Shown: positions 7,758-17,084 of the stretch, in pieces
Numbering within the stretch: position 1 is the first letter of the stretch
Layout: each line of letters opens with the position of its first letter
DNA from: Bacillota bacterium
GTDB lineage: Bacteria > Bacillota > UBA4882 > UBA8346
Assembly: GCA_023401925.1 (NCBI GenBank)
Contig: JAEXDA010000068.1
Span: 1 to 24,047 of the forward strand
Direction of reading: 5' to 3'
Length of the DNA stretch: 24,047 bases
Notes under the pieces: model-generated
What the model was told of the DNA's origin: nothing
Database searches by the model: none
What the model saw: only the letters and a program-made list of their open reading frames with translations
Made by a program: the position numbers and the translations under genes

Positions 7758-9014
7758 CTACCGTGAATTCTTAAGCTCTTTTACCAAAGCAACCTGGGCA
7801 TCCTTGAGGGCTTGGGCGGGTGCTTTTTTGCCGCTATATGCTTCTTCATAGGACAGGTGAATGAATTTAGTGGCCATGGTATTCCAGGGAACGGTATCAT
7901 CGCCCTGACCGTATTTGACATAATCCAAAATCGCCTTATTCATTTGGGGATCCGCTGCGGCGTAGTCGTCTTCCAGCGATTTGCGGACAACGGGCATATT
8001 GACCATTTTCATCCGGAGTTGCATTTGTTCCTTGGACATTAAAAACTTGATTAATTCCCAGGCTTCTTTCTTATACTTGGATTCGTTGCCGATGGCAAAA
8101 AGCCGGAAGCCGCACCAACCGATCTTCTTCTTTTGGGTTAATACCGGGGCGACTCCGATTTTTTCTTTCAAAGACGGGTCATTGGTCAACATGGTCATGA
8201 TTTGACTCGGCTGAAGGAACGACATGGCGCTTTTCCCATAAATAAAAGGAGTGGTGTCTTTCTTCACGTAGTCATAAGGAATACTCACATGAGCATTTTT
8301 CAAATTCATGATGTAGTCATAAGTACTGATCAAGGCCGCATCATCCAGCATGGGTTTCGCTTTTTTATTATCAATGACCAGTGCGCCGTTTTGGCGGGCT
8401 AACTGCTTTACAAATGTACTGCTATTAAGGGCCGGGATATCAAGACCGGCGCGAACCACATTATCCTTATCATCGCGCACTGTGAGCTTCTTAGCATAAG
8501 CCGCGAGCTCATCCCAGTTCGCCGGCGGCTTTTCAGGATTAAGGCCGGCCTCTTTAAAGAAATCCTTCCGGTATGTCAAGACATCGGGATTGGGGTAATA
8601 ACCCAATCCAAGCAATTTGCCCTTGACTTGCCCTAAATTATAGACGCTTTCAAAAATGTCGCTTTTTTCATTCCAGCTGTTCACTAACTTATCGAGCGGG
8701 TAAAAATCCCCTTTGGGGCCCCGGGTAGCGATTTGGCTGAGCATGGCGGAGAGAACATCCGGATAGGTTCCGCTGAGCAAAGCGGCATTTAATTTCAAAT
8801 CCTGGTCGGCTTGGGCCTGAGGCAGAGTCGTAATTTCCACTTTGATTTGAGGATGGGTTTTTTCAAAAGCTTTGATCGCATCCGCAAAATAGGAGTCCAT
8901 TAATTTGTTCTGACTCTGAAACCAAAATGAGATCGTCGTGGTTTTGGGCGCGGCCATCACACTCATGCCACAGATAAACACTATCACTAAAATCAGTAAG
9001 AAACTTTTTTTCAA
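7758..9014 (-). CDS. Extracellular sugar-binding protein SBP1 (family 1, CUT1 importer)
   Basis: This is a 418-residue binding protein of a carbohydrate ABC importer. It starts with a signal peptide (MKKS, hydrophobic core, likely cleavage near residue 22 after SVMAA). A Cys at 15 is inside the hydrophobic core with Ile before it, so it is not a lipobox, and the protein appears soluble. The mature part begins with TISFWF and carries the family pattern AFEKTHPQIKVE, DLKLNAALLSGTYPDV and YRKDFFKEAGLNPEKPPANW. The stretch before NGALVID (about 204-208, QLARQ) differs among the four paralogues, and in related proteins this area lies near the ligand. The start is TTG with AGGGGG about seven bases upstream. 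It lies directly upstream of the permeases and is probably their original partner; SBP2 is 150 bases upstream. Confidence 0.93.
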   Translation of the reverse strand: MKKSFLLILVIVFICGMSVMAAPKTTTISFWFQSQNKLMDSYFADAIKAFEKTHPQIKVEITTLPQAQADQDLKLNAALLSGTYPDVLSAMLSQIATRGPKGDFYPLDKLVNSWNEKSDIFESVYNLGQVKGKLLGLGYYPNPDVLTYRKDFFKEAGLNPEKPPANWDELAAYAKKLTVRDDKDNVVRAGLDIPALNSSTFVKQLARQNGALVIDNKKAKPMLDDAALISTYDYIMNLKNAHVSIPYDYVKKDTTPFIYGKSAMSFLQPSQIMTMLTNDPSLKEKIGVAPVLTQKKKIGWCGFRLFAIGNESKYKKEAWELIKFLMSKEQMQLRMKMVNMPVVRKSLEDDYAAADPQMNKAILDYVKYGQGDDTVPWNTMATKFIHLSYEEAYSGKKAPAQALKDAQVALVKELKNSR

Positions 9015-9105
9015 CTTAGATCCCCCTTAATAATTAAATTAATATTCGGATAACCTGTTAACCATCTATCGAATGTCCAATCACCCCATTTCCCAACGGA
9101 GAATG

Positions 9106-9133
9106 ATTTTGAAAAAAATCGAAAAAGTGTCAA
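9106..9133 (-). promoter_or_regulatory. Candidate promoter for SBP1 and the downstream transport and sulfatase genes
   Basis: On the minus strand a perfect TTGACA (-35; plus 9128-9133) is followed after 16 bases by CAAAAT (plus 9106-9111), four of six matches to a -10 box. It lies about 90 bases before the SBP1 start in the SBP2-SBP1 gap. It would allow SBP1 and the permeases to be transcribed without reading through from SBP3. Confidence 0.4.
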
Positions 9134-9164
9134 CAAGCTATGGGATAATGCCGTTTAAAACCAA

Positions 9165-10436
9165 TTATTTGCCTATACTCTGAAGCTCTTTTGTCAAACT
9201 GTTCTGAGCATCTTTTAAAGCTTGGGCAGGTGTTTTCTTTCCGCTGTATGCCTCTTCATAGGCTAAATGGAGATACTTTACCGCCAAAGTATTCCACTGG
9301 TATACATTGTCGCCCTTGCCGTATCGGACATATTCCATCAATATTTTATTAAATGAAGGGTCTGTAGCGATAAATTCATCTTCCAACGATTTCCGGACGA
9401 CCGGTATCTTTAAGTCCTTTGCGCGAACCCGCATTTGTTCTTTGGACATCATGAATTTGATGAATTCCCAGGATTCATTTTTATGTTTGGAGGTACTGGC
9501 GATAGTAAAAAGCCGGTAACCGCAATAAGCGGCCTTTTTCTTGCCGGTTAGCGGCGAAGCAAAGCCCAGATTATCCTTCAGCGAGGGGTCATTTTTAATC
9601 ATGGTCAAAATTTGAGTGGGTTGCAAGAACGACATGGCGCCTTTCCCATTTACAAATGGAATCGTTTCTTTCTTCTGATAATCAAAAGGAATGCTAACAT
9701 TCTCTTTCTTTAAGTTGATAATCCGTTCCACCACCGCGGCCAGCGCCGGATCATCCAGCATCGGTTTTTGTTTCTTTTCGTCAATAACCAAGGCGCCGTT
9801 TCCCCAGGCAAATCCTTTCACGAAGACAGCGCTGTTAATCGCCGGAATATCAAAACCGGCCCGGGTTATATTATTTTTATCATCATAGACCGTTAGTTTT
9901 TTAGCATAGGATGCTAATTCGTTCCAGTTGGCCGGAGGTTGATTCGAATCCAACCCGGCTGCTTTAAAGAAATCTTTCCGGTAAGTCAAGACTTCGGGGG
10001 TGGGATAAAAACCCACTCCGAGTATTTTACCTTTATATTTGCCGGTATCCCAAACGCTGTCGATAATGTCCCCTTTTTCATTCCATTTGTTGACATAGCC
10101 GTCAAGGGAATAAAAATCTCCTTTGGGGCCCCGGCTCCCGATCTGGCTAAGATATGTCGATAAAACATCGGGATAGGTCCCGCCCAACAAAGCGGCATTC
10201 AGTTTGAGATCGATATCCGCCTGGGTCGCCGGCAACTGAGTGACTTCCACTTTGATCTGCGGATGAGTTTTTTCAAATTCCTTGGCGACATTTAAAAAAT
10301 AGGAATTGTTGACATTGTCGGCTCCCGGGAACCAAAAGGAAATGGTAACCGGTGCTTTTGAAGCAGCTATAATACTCGTACTGCCGACAATTGCTAAAAT
10401 CAAAACAACCAAAATTAACCGTAAACTCTTTTTCAA
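9165..10436 (-). CDS. Extracellular sugar-binding protein SBP2 (family 1, CUT1 importer)
   Basis: This 423-residue paralogue of SBP1 has the same fold pattern. A signal peptide (MKKSLRL, then a hydrophobic core) has a probable cleavage after about residue 25 (SIIAA). It contains no Cys near the N-terminus, so it cannot be a lipoprotein. Conserved stretches are TISFWFPGAD, EFEKTHPQIKVE, DLKLNAALLGGTYPDV and the C-terminal SGKKTPAQALKDAQ. Before NGALVID it has GFAWG (about 208-212) where SBP1 has QLARQ, suggesting a changed ligand pocket with an added Trp. The start is TTG with an excellent GGAGGA seven bases upstream. It lies 52 bases after sulfatase S4 and 150 before SBP1. It has no permeases of its own, so it probably feeds P1/P2 or a channel elsewhere. 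Confidence 0.92.
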   Translation of the reverse strand: MKKSLRLILVVLILAIVGSTSIIAASKAPVTISFWFPGADNVNNSYFLNVAKEFEKTHPQIKVEVTQLPATQADIDLKLNAALLGGTYPDVLSTYLSQIGSRGPKGDFYSLDGYVNKWNEKGDIIDSVWDTGKYKGKILGVGFYPTPEVLTYRKDFFKAAGLDSNQPPANWNELASYAKKLTVYDDKNNITRAGFDIPAINSAVFVKGFAWGNGALVIDEKKQKPMLDDPALAAVVERIINLKKENVSIPFDYQKKETIPFVNGKGAMSFLQPTQILTMIKNDPSLKDNLGFASPLTGKKKAAYCGYRLFTIASTSKHKNESWEFIKFMMSKEQMRVRAKDLKIPVVRKSLEDEFIATDPSFNKILMEYVRYGKGDNVYQWNTLAVKYLHLAYEEAYSGKKTPAQALKDAQNSLTKELQSIGK

Positions 10437-10488
10437 ACCAGATTCCTCCTCAAGCTTTGTATTTTTTCATATCATTCCGACGACTATC

Positions 10489-11889
10489 TTATTTTCTTAT
10501 TTCTCTTAACTTGGCCTTTAATCTTGCGGCTTCTGCCGGTTCCCGGTTGAAAAGGTTATCCAACTCATGGGGATCATTGCGTAAATCATAAAGTTCATCC
10601 CCATCGTTACAATTTTGAATTAATTTATATCTCCCGTCAGACACCATCCGGGTATGGCGCAATTCGCTCATCGCCCATTCTTTATGACGGGTTTCCTTTC
10701 CGGTGATTAAAGGCAGCAGCGACTTGCCGTCCAACCGGTCATGATTATAACTGATTCCGGCAAAATCAAGAATCGTCGGGTAAAGATCAACCAGTTCCAC
10801 CAAAGAATCGTTTTCAACTTTGGATTTTAAACCAGGATAAGATATAAGCAAAGGTACTTTAATGGCGCTTTCGTACATGATCGATTTTTCAAACAATCCG
10901 TGGTCTCCCATCATTTCTCCATGGTCTGCGCAAAAGATAATGACCGTGTCATCCCGTAAACCTTTTTGATCAAGCGTGGCCAAAATCTTCCCTACCCACT
11001 CGTCAATCAAGCTGATCATCCCGGCGTAATTTTGTTTGACTTTATAAAAATCGCCATCGGACATACCCTCTGATTGTTTCTTGCGCTCGGCTTTAACCCA
11101 ATTGGGCTTGTCAGTCATCGGATCGGCTATTGCCTCAGGGAACTCCGCGTTTTCATACCGTTGCGAATAATCTGCCGGAGCATCCCAGGGATCGTGAGGG
11201 CCCACAAAACTTACAAACAAATGCCAAGGATACTCCGGAGTGGCTTGTTCTAAAAACTCGCAGGCTTTCCGGCCAATATAGCTGTCATGATAGTCTTCGC
11301 TTGAAAGAGCCGAGGCTTTGGCATACCAAACCGGAGCATGGAATCGCTGCTGATAATCAACGACAAATTTTTCCAAAACTCCCCGACTTTTCAAATACTT
11401 TTGATAAGGTCCTACCAATGGCATGTTTCCAACATTGCCGGCTTCACTTTCGACGCCCGCCTCCGCGCTCTTAAACATGGCTGCGTTCATCTTACCTTCC
11501 GTATCATGCGGTTCCGTGAAGCCAAGGTGATACATCAGGGGGCTGTCCCCGTTCACGCCGTAAAAATGTTCCGGTTTATGCAAATCAGTCTTGCCGATTG
11601 CCGCCACCCTGTACCCGGATTTTCGTAACTCTTGATAAAATGTAGGCTGGTCGACCGGATAATTTTCCAGGTTGCTCAGCACGCCAAGCCTGTGCGGATA
11701 AAGTCCGCCAGTTAAGGAAGCGCGGCTGGGCGCGCAAAGAGGACTATTGCAAACAGCATTGCTAAACCTGACACCCTTATCGGCAATGGAGTCAATATGT
11801 CTGGTATCGATAAACTTCGCTCCGGCGCAGCTTAACCAATCAAAGCGAAACTGATCGGCCATAATCATCAAAATATTCGGTTTTTTCAT
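10489..11889 (-). CDS. Cys-type sulfatase S4, cytoplasmic
   Basis: This 466-residue type I sulfatase is most like S3. It begins at once with KKPNILMIMADQFRFDWL, the first strand of the fold with its metal-binding Asp, so no export signal is present. The signature C-A-P-S-R is at 52-56 (Ser replaces the Ala seen in the other four), GPHDPWD at 230-236, and ADHG at 321-324 followed by GDHGLFEKS. The C-terminal part has the usual DGRYKLI and LYDLRNDPHELDN segments. The length is normal. The ATG has a weak AGG-type site. It is placed between SBP3 and SBP2; a terminator-like hairpin after SBP3 may keep its expression below that of the binding protein. GPHDPWD and the overall layout recall choline-sulfatase and glycan exosulfatase groups, but the substrate cannot be told from sequence. 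Confidence 0.94.
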   Translation of the reverse strand: MKKPNILMIMADQFRFDWLSCAGAKFIDTRHIDSIADKGVRFSNAVCNSPLCAPSRASLTGGLYPHRLGVLSNLENYPVDQPTFYQELRKSGYRVAAIGKTDLHKPEHFYGVNGDSPLMYHLGFTEPHDTEGKMNAAMFKSAEAGVESEAGNVGNMPLVGPYQKYLKSRGVLEKFVVDYQQRFHAPVWYAKASALSSEDYHDSYIGRKACEFLEQATPEYPWHLFVSFVGPHDPWDAPADYSQRYENAEFPEAIADPMTDKPNWVKAERKKQSEGMSDGDFYKVKQNYAGMISLIDEWVGKILATLDQKGLRDDTVIIFCADHGEMMGDHGLFEKSIMYESAIKVPLLISYPGLKSKVENDSLVELVDLYPTILDFAGISYNHDRLDGKSLLPLITGKETRHKEWAMSELRHTRMVSDGRYKLIQNCNDGDELYDLRNDPHELDNLFNREPAEAARLKAKLREIRK

Positions 11890-11993
11890 CTTTATACCTA
11901 TCCCAACTTAATTTTAGAGATTCAAAACGACTTCCCGGATTTTAAACATATTGATTGGTTATCTAGAAAATCAATCCCGGTTGGCTTTTAAAA

Positions 11994-12030
11994 AAATAGG
12001 GCCAAAGCGCTTAAATCAATGACCCTATTT
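11994..12030 (-). terminator. Terminator-like hairpin after SBP3 (possible attenuator before S4)
   Basis: On the minus strand, arms AAATAGGG and CCCTATTT (plus 11994-12001 and 12023-12030) enclose a 21-base loop containing the palindrome AAGCGCTT. The distal arm runs into a stretch of T residues. It lies ten bases after the SBP3 stop and about 105 bases before S4. Partial termination here would give more binding protein than sulfatase. Confidence 0.6.
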
Positions 12031-12039
12031 AGGCTAAAA

Positions 12040-13308
12040 TTAATATTTGTTTGCTAAATCTTTTTGAAGTTGAATCTCCGCATCTTTTAGGGCTTGGGCG
12101 GACGTTTTCTTATTGCTATAAGCTTCCTCCCAAGCTGTGTGTAAATATCGGATGGCTACGGTTAACCAAGGAACATTTTCAGCGCCTTTGCCATACTTGA
12201 TGTATTCAATCTGGGCTTTATTCAATTCCGGATCTGCAGCGATAAACTCCTGCTCCAGTGATTTCCTGACCACCGGAATATTCAAATTTTTAAAACGTTT
12301 TACCATCTGATCCTTGGACATCATAAATTGAATAAACTGCCAGGATTCATCTTTATGCTTCGAAGAATTGCCGATGGTAAAAAGCCGGTACCCGCAAAAG
12401 TCGACTTTTTGTTTTTTTGATAAAACAGGCACAAATCCCAAGTTTTCCTTCATCGCAGGATCATTTTTAATCATACTGACTATTTGGGTAGTCTGCAGAA
12501 ACGACATGGCAGATATTCCTTTGACGAACGGAATCGTCTCTTTTTTCTGATAATCATATGGAATGCTGACGTTTTGATTTTTAAGTTTAATAAAGAAATT
12601 CCAGGTCTCAATGGAGTTTTGATCTGTGAAAGCCGGAATTCCTTTCTTTTCATCAATTACCAAAGAACCATTCTGTTTCATTAAAGGCCTAAAAAATACA
12701 CTGGCGTTAATGGCCGGGATATCCAAACCGGCTTGAATGATGTTACCCTTACTATCTTTTTTCGTTAGTTTTACGGCGTAATCAGCCAGTTCTTCCCAAC
12801 TTCTCGGCGGCTTTTCGGGATCAATGCCTGCCTCTTTGAAAAAGTCCTTGCGGTAAGTCAATATTTCCGGCGCTGGGAAAAACCCCAAACCGATGATTTT
12901 ATTTTTATACTTCCCTGTATTCATCGTGCTTTCGTAGATATCATTCCGATCCGGCCATTTATTAATATAACTGTTCAGATTGGCAAAGTCTCCCTGGGGG
13001 CCCCTGGTGCCCATAAAGTTTAGATATGCGCAAAAAACATCCGGGAATGTACCACCCAGTAATGCCGCATTCAACTTGAGTTCTATATCCTGCACGGCAG
13101 AGGGCACAGCCGTTACTTCCACTTTAATTTGTGGATTCAACTTTTCAAACTCTTTAGCGGCATTGTTAAAATATTCATCGCTAAGCCTGTCGGCACTGGG
13201 AAACCAAAAGGAAATAGTTACAGGTTCCTTCGTCTTGGAAAATGCCGTAAAGGAATAGGACGTAAATATAACAAGCAAGACTAACAAACAGGCAATCGCT
13301 TTTTTCAT
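12040..13308 (-). CDS. Extracellular sugar-binding protein SBP3 (family 1, CUT1 importer)
   Basis: This 422-residue paralogue of SBP1 and SBP2 is the first gene of the long minus-strand train. The frame continues six codons upstream to a TTG, but the ATG at 13308 is preceded by GAGGGGAGA at good spacing and gives a standard MKK signal peptide. Cleavage is likely near residue 24 (TAFS-KTKEP). The Cys at residue 7 precedes the hydrophobic core, so it is not a lipobox. Family segments TISFWFPSAD, LNPQIKVEVT, LKLNAALLGGTFPDV and YRKDFFKEAGIDPEKPP are all present. Before NGSLVID it has PLMKQ, again differing from its paralogues. It faces HK1-RR1 across a 387-base divergent region, the most likely target of those regulators, and is followed by a terminator-like hairpin and sulfatase S4. 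Confidence 0.93.
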   Translation of the reverse strand: MKKAIACLLVLLVIFTSYSFTAFSKTKEPVTISFWFPSADRLSDEYFNNAAKEFEKLNPQIKVEVTAVPSAVQDIELKLNAALLGGTFPDVFCAYLNFMGTRGPQGDFANLNSYINKWPDRNDIYESTMNTGKYKNKIIGLGFFPAPEILTYRKDFFKEAGIDPEKPPRSWEELADYAVKLTKKDSKGNIIQAGLDIPAINASVFFRPLMKQNGSLVIDEKKGIPAFTDQNSIETWNFFIKLKNQNVSIPYDYQKKETIPFVKGISAMSFLQTTQIVSMIKNDPAMKENLGFVPVLSKKQKVDFCGYRLFTIGNSSKHKDESWQFIQFMMSKDQMVKRFKNLNIPVVRKSLEQEFIAADPELNKAQIEYIKYGKGAENVPWLTVAIRYLHTAWEEAYSNKKTSAQALKDAEIQLQKDLANKY

Positions 13309-13695
13309 CTCTATTTCTCCCCTCAATATCTTTAATTTCTTTAACGCTCTCTCCGTTCATTCCAGTCAATTTATTTTGAGCGCCACCTCCTAACTACCAG
13401 AAGTAGTCAAACAATTCAAACCTTAATTGTAATAATTGTAATCAAAAAGATACCAAACCGTAACAGATAAGATTGGGTGAATTTCTTTTAATATTGTTTG
13501 TTAGATACCCAAAATTTGTAAAAAAAATCAGTACTTCTTAAAATATTGACCTGTTTTCTAAAAAAATAGTCAATTATTGACGCTGATGCTACTTATCATG
13601 ATTAAGTTTCCTAAAGATTTCAATTAGACAGAAATAGTCTTTTTTGTTACTATAGAATTAATTCAAAGTAAAAGTTTTAAACCGGGTGGAGCTGG
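13309..13695. promoter_or_regulatory. Divergent regulatory region between SBP3 and HK1
   Basis: This 387-base AT-rich gap drives the SBP3 train leftward and HK1-RR1 rightward. Visible structure includes a tandem 9-base repeat AATTGTAAT (13425-13433 and 13434-13442) with an inverted ACAATT at 13411-13416. There is also a direct repeat TATTGAC (13544-13550 and 13575-13581), 31 bases or about three helical turns apart, the second copy lying in GTCAA-TTA-TTGAC (13569-13581). Each ATTACAATT on the minus strand contains TACAAT, a good -10 box, but without a good -35, as expected for a promoter that needs an AraC-type activator. A strong AGGAGGTG (minus strand, about 13384-13391) has no well-spaced start codon behind it. 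Operator roles are inference. Confidence 0.55.
13625..13653 (+). promoter_or_regulatory. Promoter of HK1-RR1
   Basis: TAGACA (13625-13630) and TACTAT (13648-13653) are 17 bases apart, with TG one base before the -10 box (extended -10). The HK2 promoter has the same TTAGACA, spacing and TTTGTTA context. Transcription should begin near 13660, leaving a leader of about 35 bases with a GGGTGGAG ribosome site. Confidence 0.6.
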
Positions 13696-15498
13696 ATGCT
13701 TAAATTATTAGACTTGCCGAAAAGTACCTTTGGGAAACTATTAATATCCAATTTGCTATTAATTTTTTCCATGTCTTTAATCGGCCTTTTATCGTTTTTC
13801 ACTTCCAAAAATATTATTAACACCTATATTGAAAAAGCCAATAGCAACACCTTAAACCAGGTAAAAAAGAATATTGACATCTTGGTGGATCAGGTTATCA
13901 CCGTTGTCAGCCTTTTTGATCATAATAGTATGCTGGCCGATTATCTAAAGAAAAACAACCTTGATTCTTTCGAACGCTTGAAAAATATTGATATCGTCGA
14001 TTCTCAAATTAACAAATATTCATTTGCCTATGACTGGTTAAAATATGAAACCATCTTGCTCGGCGTCAATGGCACTGTTTACAGTCCGAATGGGGAGAGC
14101 CACCTTAATGCCGATAACATCCAGCGTTACAGTTGGTATCATAGTGCCTTACAAAATGAAAAAAAAATATCCTGGCTGAGTACTCATGAAAGTTTTATCG
14201 ATAAAACCAAAAAGGGCTTTACCGCAGTGAAGACTTTGCACGCTCCGTTTTCGGAACACTATTACGGGCTGCTTCTTCTGAGCATCGATGAATCCTGTCT
14301 TTATAACATTTATAGGGACTCCATGGATAACGAAAGTTCCTTTACCATTTTTGACTCATCCGGAAATGTCATCTCCGATTCGAACAGGAACTTGGTTGGA
14401 ACACGGATCGATTTGCAACCTTTTGAAAAACTTTTAAAAGGTCCCCTTGGCAGCCACCAAATTATCAAAATCGGCCCTATCAAATATTTATGCATTTATC
14501 AAAACATTGAAAAGACTGGTTGGACCATTTTAAACATGGTCCCATTAACGATCATATCCCGGGATATCAATTTATTAAGCTTCAGAATTTTTATAATCTC
14601 TCTGGTGCTGATTACCTTTTCGATAGTCCTGGCAGTAATAATTTCCCGTAAAATCTCCATACCGTTAATCAATCTAACTCATCGCATACAAAGTTATTCC
14701 CGAAAAGGCACTTCTTTATCGGATAACACCTTCACGGATGAGATTGCCGTTTTAAACACGGAATATGACAACATTATCACTGAATTGGAAGAAACCATTC
14801 ATAATTTAATCAAAGAACACGACGAAAAACGGAAGACCGAATTACATGCCTTGCAAATGCAAATTAAACCTCATTTTCTCTATAATACCCTTAACTCCAT
14901 TAAATGTTTGATATGGACCGGAAGAACGGAATTCATTGAACCCACCATCAATGCTTTAATCAACTTATTGGAGCAGACCATCTCGCAAAAGGAGGAATTC
15001 ATCACCCTGAAGGCAGAATTGCGCTGTATCAAAGACTATATTTATATCCAGGAGATCCGCTCCAGCCGGACTATACGGCTCAATATTCAAATACCCAAAC
15101 CGTTGCAAGGTTGCCGGATACCCAAACTTTTATTGCAGCCATTTATCGAAAATTCCATTTTCCATGGATTTGAGCCCAAAGACCAATCCCAATCAGGTAG
15201 CGTCTGGGGAACGGTTTCCATCTATTGCACTTCTATTGGGAATGATATTCAAATTGAAGTCTTGGATGACGGCATTGGAATGGATCAGAGTACCGTGGAG
15301 GATCTATTAACCGATGATTCCCAGATCATTTCGAGGCGTTTTAGCGGTATTGGCGTGAAGAATGTGCTTGAACGGATTCAACTTTATTTTGGCCCTCAAT
15401 ATGGATTAAGAATCCACAGTGAGCCTAACGTGGGGACATCCGTAATCATAACGCTTCCTCAAATATGGGATAACGGTAAAACGGAGGTTTCACCATGA
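13696..15498 (+). CDS. YesM-type sensor histidine kinase HK1
   Basis: This 600-residue membrane sensor kinase of the LytS/YesM class should pass phosphate to RR1. One membrane span is at about 14-36, an extracytoplasmic Cache-like ligand domain at about 37-290, and a second span at about 297-317. A HAMP linker runs to about 370, then a helical segment. The phosphoacceptor His393 sits in QIKPHFLYNTLN. The ATPase domain shows Asn486 in QPFIENSIFHG, DDGIGM at 524-529 and GIGVKN at 551-556. The ATG has a GGTGGAG just upstream. The gene ends in an ATGA overlap with RR1, so the pair is translationally coupled. It probably senses a sugar or a loaded binding protein outside the cell. It is a tandem paralogue of HK2; the kinase halves are closest and the sensor halves diverge. 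Confidence 0.94.
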   Translation: MLKLLDLPKSTFGKLLISNLLLIFSMSLIGLLSFFTSKNIINTYIEKANSNTLNQVKKNIDILVDQVITVVSLFDHNSMLADYLKKNNLDSFERLKNIDIVDSQINKYSFAYDWLKYETILLGVNGTVYSPNGESHLNADNIQRYSWYHSALQNEKKISWLSTHESFIDKTKKGFTAVKTLHAPFSEHYYGLLLLSIDESCLYNIYRDSMDNESSFTIFDSSGNVISDSNRNLVGTRIDLQPFEKLLKGPLGSHQIIKIGPIKYLCIYQNIEKTGWTILNMVPLTIISRDINLLSFRIFIISLVLITFSIVLAVIISRKISIPLINLTHRIQSYSRKGTSLSDNTFTDEIAVLNTEYDNIITELEETIHNLIKEHDEKRKTELHALQMQIKPHFLYNTLNSIKCLIWTGRTEFIEPTINALINLLEQTISQKEEFITLKAELRCIKDYIYIQEIRSSRTIRLNIQIPKPLQGCRIPKLLLQPFIENSIFHGFEPKDQSQSGSVWGTVSIYCTSIGNDIQIEVLDDGIGMDQSTVEDLLTDDSQIISRRFSGIGVKNVLERIQLYFGPQYGLRIHSEPNVGTSVIITLPQIWDNGKTEVSP

Positions 15499-17084
15499 TC
15501 AAGCTCTTAATCGTTGATGACGAAAGTTTATTACGCCAAGGGTTTATCCATATGACGGATTGGCCGGCCCACGGGTTTCAGATCGTGGGAGAAAGCGCCA
15601 ACGGTAAAGAAGCTTTGGAGATTATCGCCAAAAAATCTCCGGACATTGTGGTCACGGATATCAAAATGCCCGTGATGGATGGGATCGAATTGACCAAACT
15701 CATTAAGAGGGATTACCCGTTTATCCAAATTATCATACTCAGCAGTTATGACGATTTTGACTATGTCCGGGAAACCCTATGTCTTGGCGCTTTAGATTAT
15801 GTTTTGAAGCCGAAAATGAATTCCACCGATTTACTAAAAGTTTTACAAAAAGCCAGTTCCCTCCAGGATGGAATGAAAAACACCAACAAGTCCGACACCT
15901 ATCATGCAGAACTCCGCAATAACTTTCTGACCGATTTACTGCTTGAGCCTCGTCTAAATTTAGCTGATATTCAGGCAAACTTTTCTCAATACAATATTCC
16001 ATTGAAAGAGTCCAACTTAACCATGTTGGCTATTGTCTACCGGGCTATCGATCCGGTTCAAAAAAGCGAGGCTTGCCCATCATTGATCGCAACTATCAAC
16101 GCAGCCATCGGCCTCTCTTTTCATCCAGTCAGTTTTTTTTACGACTCCAATGTAAGTATCACCATTTTGAATCCGCCGGTTTCTGAAGATGAGCCATCCA
16201 TGGAGGAACTATGCTCCAAAATAATTTCCGCAATCCATTCAGCATTCTCAATAAATTGTCAAATTCTCCTCAGTGAACGCTTTGACGGCTACCCTTTGAT
16301 CCGAGAGGTTTTTCAGGATTTGCTTGAGAAAGTATCGCATTGTTTTTACCTTCCTCTGAATCAGTTTGCGAAGGTATCATCTTTTCAAAAAATTATCCAT
16401 AGCATTGAATTTGATTTCCAGACCTTACATACCTTAGTCGAACAATTCGATTTTAGCAAACTTAAAGTCGTGGTGGAAAATTGGGTAGCAGATCAGATTT
16501 CCCAAGGGAAATATATCGAACCCTACTTTTTAAAAAAGATTTTTTCAGAGGTTTGCTATTTAATCATTTATAAATTTCTGGAAATGGGTTTTGATTTGGA
16601 AAAGATGAACCAAAAGAAATTCGAATACCTTAAAAATATGGAGAACTCAAAGGACTATGGGGAACTGGTGTTTACCTTCGATAAAATATTGGCCGATTTG
16701 GAACAATTTTTAGATCAACATATTCAAACTAAAAATAATTTAATCGTAACCCGGGTGCTGAAATATCTCCATCAAAATTTTGACCAAACCATCTCTTTGG
16801 AATCGGTTTCCAAATTTTTTTACATCGACAAAAGCTATCTTTGCAAGCTTTTCAAAAAGCATACTGCTGAAAACTTCAATGATTATCTGATGAAGCTGCG
16901 CATAAATCGAGCAAAAGAATTGTTAAAAAACCCGGAATATAACGTCAGTATTGTCTCCACTAAAGTAGGTTATACCGATTACAGTTATTTTGGACAGGTT
17001 TTCAAAAAAACGGTGGGAATGACCCCTTCCGAATATCGAAAATCGTTGATAAACAATACTAAAGTCAATCTTCCGACAGTTTAA
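15495..17084 (+). CDS. YesN-type response regulator RR1 (receiver plus AraC-type DNA-binding domain)
   Basis: This 529-residue cytoplasmic transcription regulator is the partner of HK1. The receiver domain (1 to about 120) has the acidic pair D8-D9 and Asp55 as phosphate acceptor in VVTDIKMPVMDG, plus the LKPK lysine motif near 106. A middle region of about 290 residues has no sharp motif, as usual for YesN proteins. The C-terminal AraC-type double helix-turn-helix occupies about 415-520, with the diagnostic GYTDYSYFGQVFKKTVGMTPSEYR stretch split across its second half. The ATG overlaps the HK1 stop by four bases and has GGAGG seven bases upstream. It likely activates the divergent SBP3 train, and perhaps SBP4-S5. 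Its own unit ends in a 175-base gap before HK2 with only a weak 5-base hairpin, so read-through is possible. Confidence 0.94.
   Translation: MIKLLIVDDESLLRQGFIHMTDWPAHGFQIVGESANGKEALEIIAKKSPDIVVTDIKMPVMDGIELTKLIKRDYPFIQIIILSSYDDFDYVRETLCLGALDYVLKPKMNSTDLLKVLQKASSLQDGMKNTNKSDTYHAELRNNFLTDLLLEPRLNLADIQANFSQYNIPLKESNLTMLAIVYRAIDPVQKSEACPSLIATINAAIGLSFHPVSFFYDSNVSITILNPPVSEDEPSMEELCSKIISAIHSAFSINCQILLSERFDGYPLIREVFQDLLEKVSHCFYLPLNQFAKVSSFQKIIHSIEFDFQTLHTLVEQFDFSKLKVVVENWVADQISQGKYIEPYFLKKIFSEVCYLIIYKFLEMGFDLEKMNQKKFEYLKNMENSKDYGELVFTFDKILADLEQFLDQHIQTKNNLIVTRVLKYLHQNFDQTISLESVSKFFYIDKSYLCKLFKKHTAENFNDYLMKLRINRAKELLKNPEYNVSIVSTKVGYTDYSYFGQVFKKTVGMTPSEYRKSLINNTKVNLPTV

Noticed and set aside
11950..11975. 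ATTGATT/AATCAAT inverted repeat upstream of S4 as a promoter or operator
   Set aside because: Arms are only seven AT-rich bases and no -10 box sits at a proper distance; chance is a sufficient explanation in this AT-rich gap.
13181..13369. 62-codon minus-strand frame starting at a TTG downstream of a strong AGGAGGTG
   Set aside because: It overlaps the SBP3 signal peptide region in another frame, the spacing from the ribosome site is long (about 13 bases), and the encoded sequence is not protein-like.
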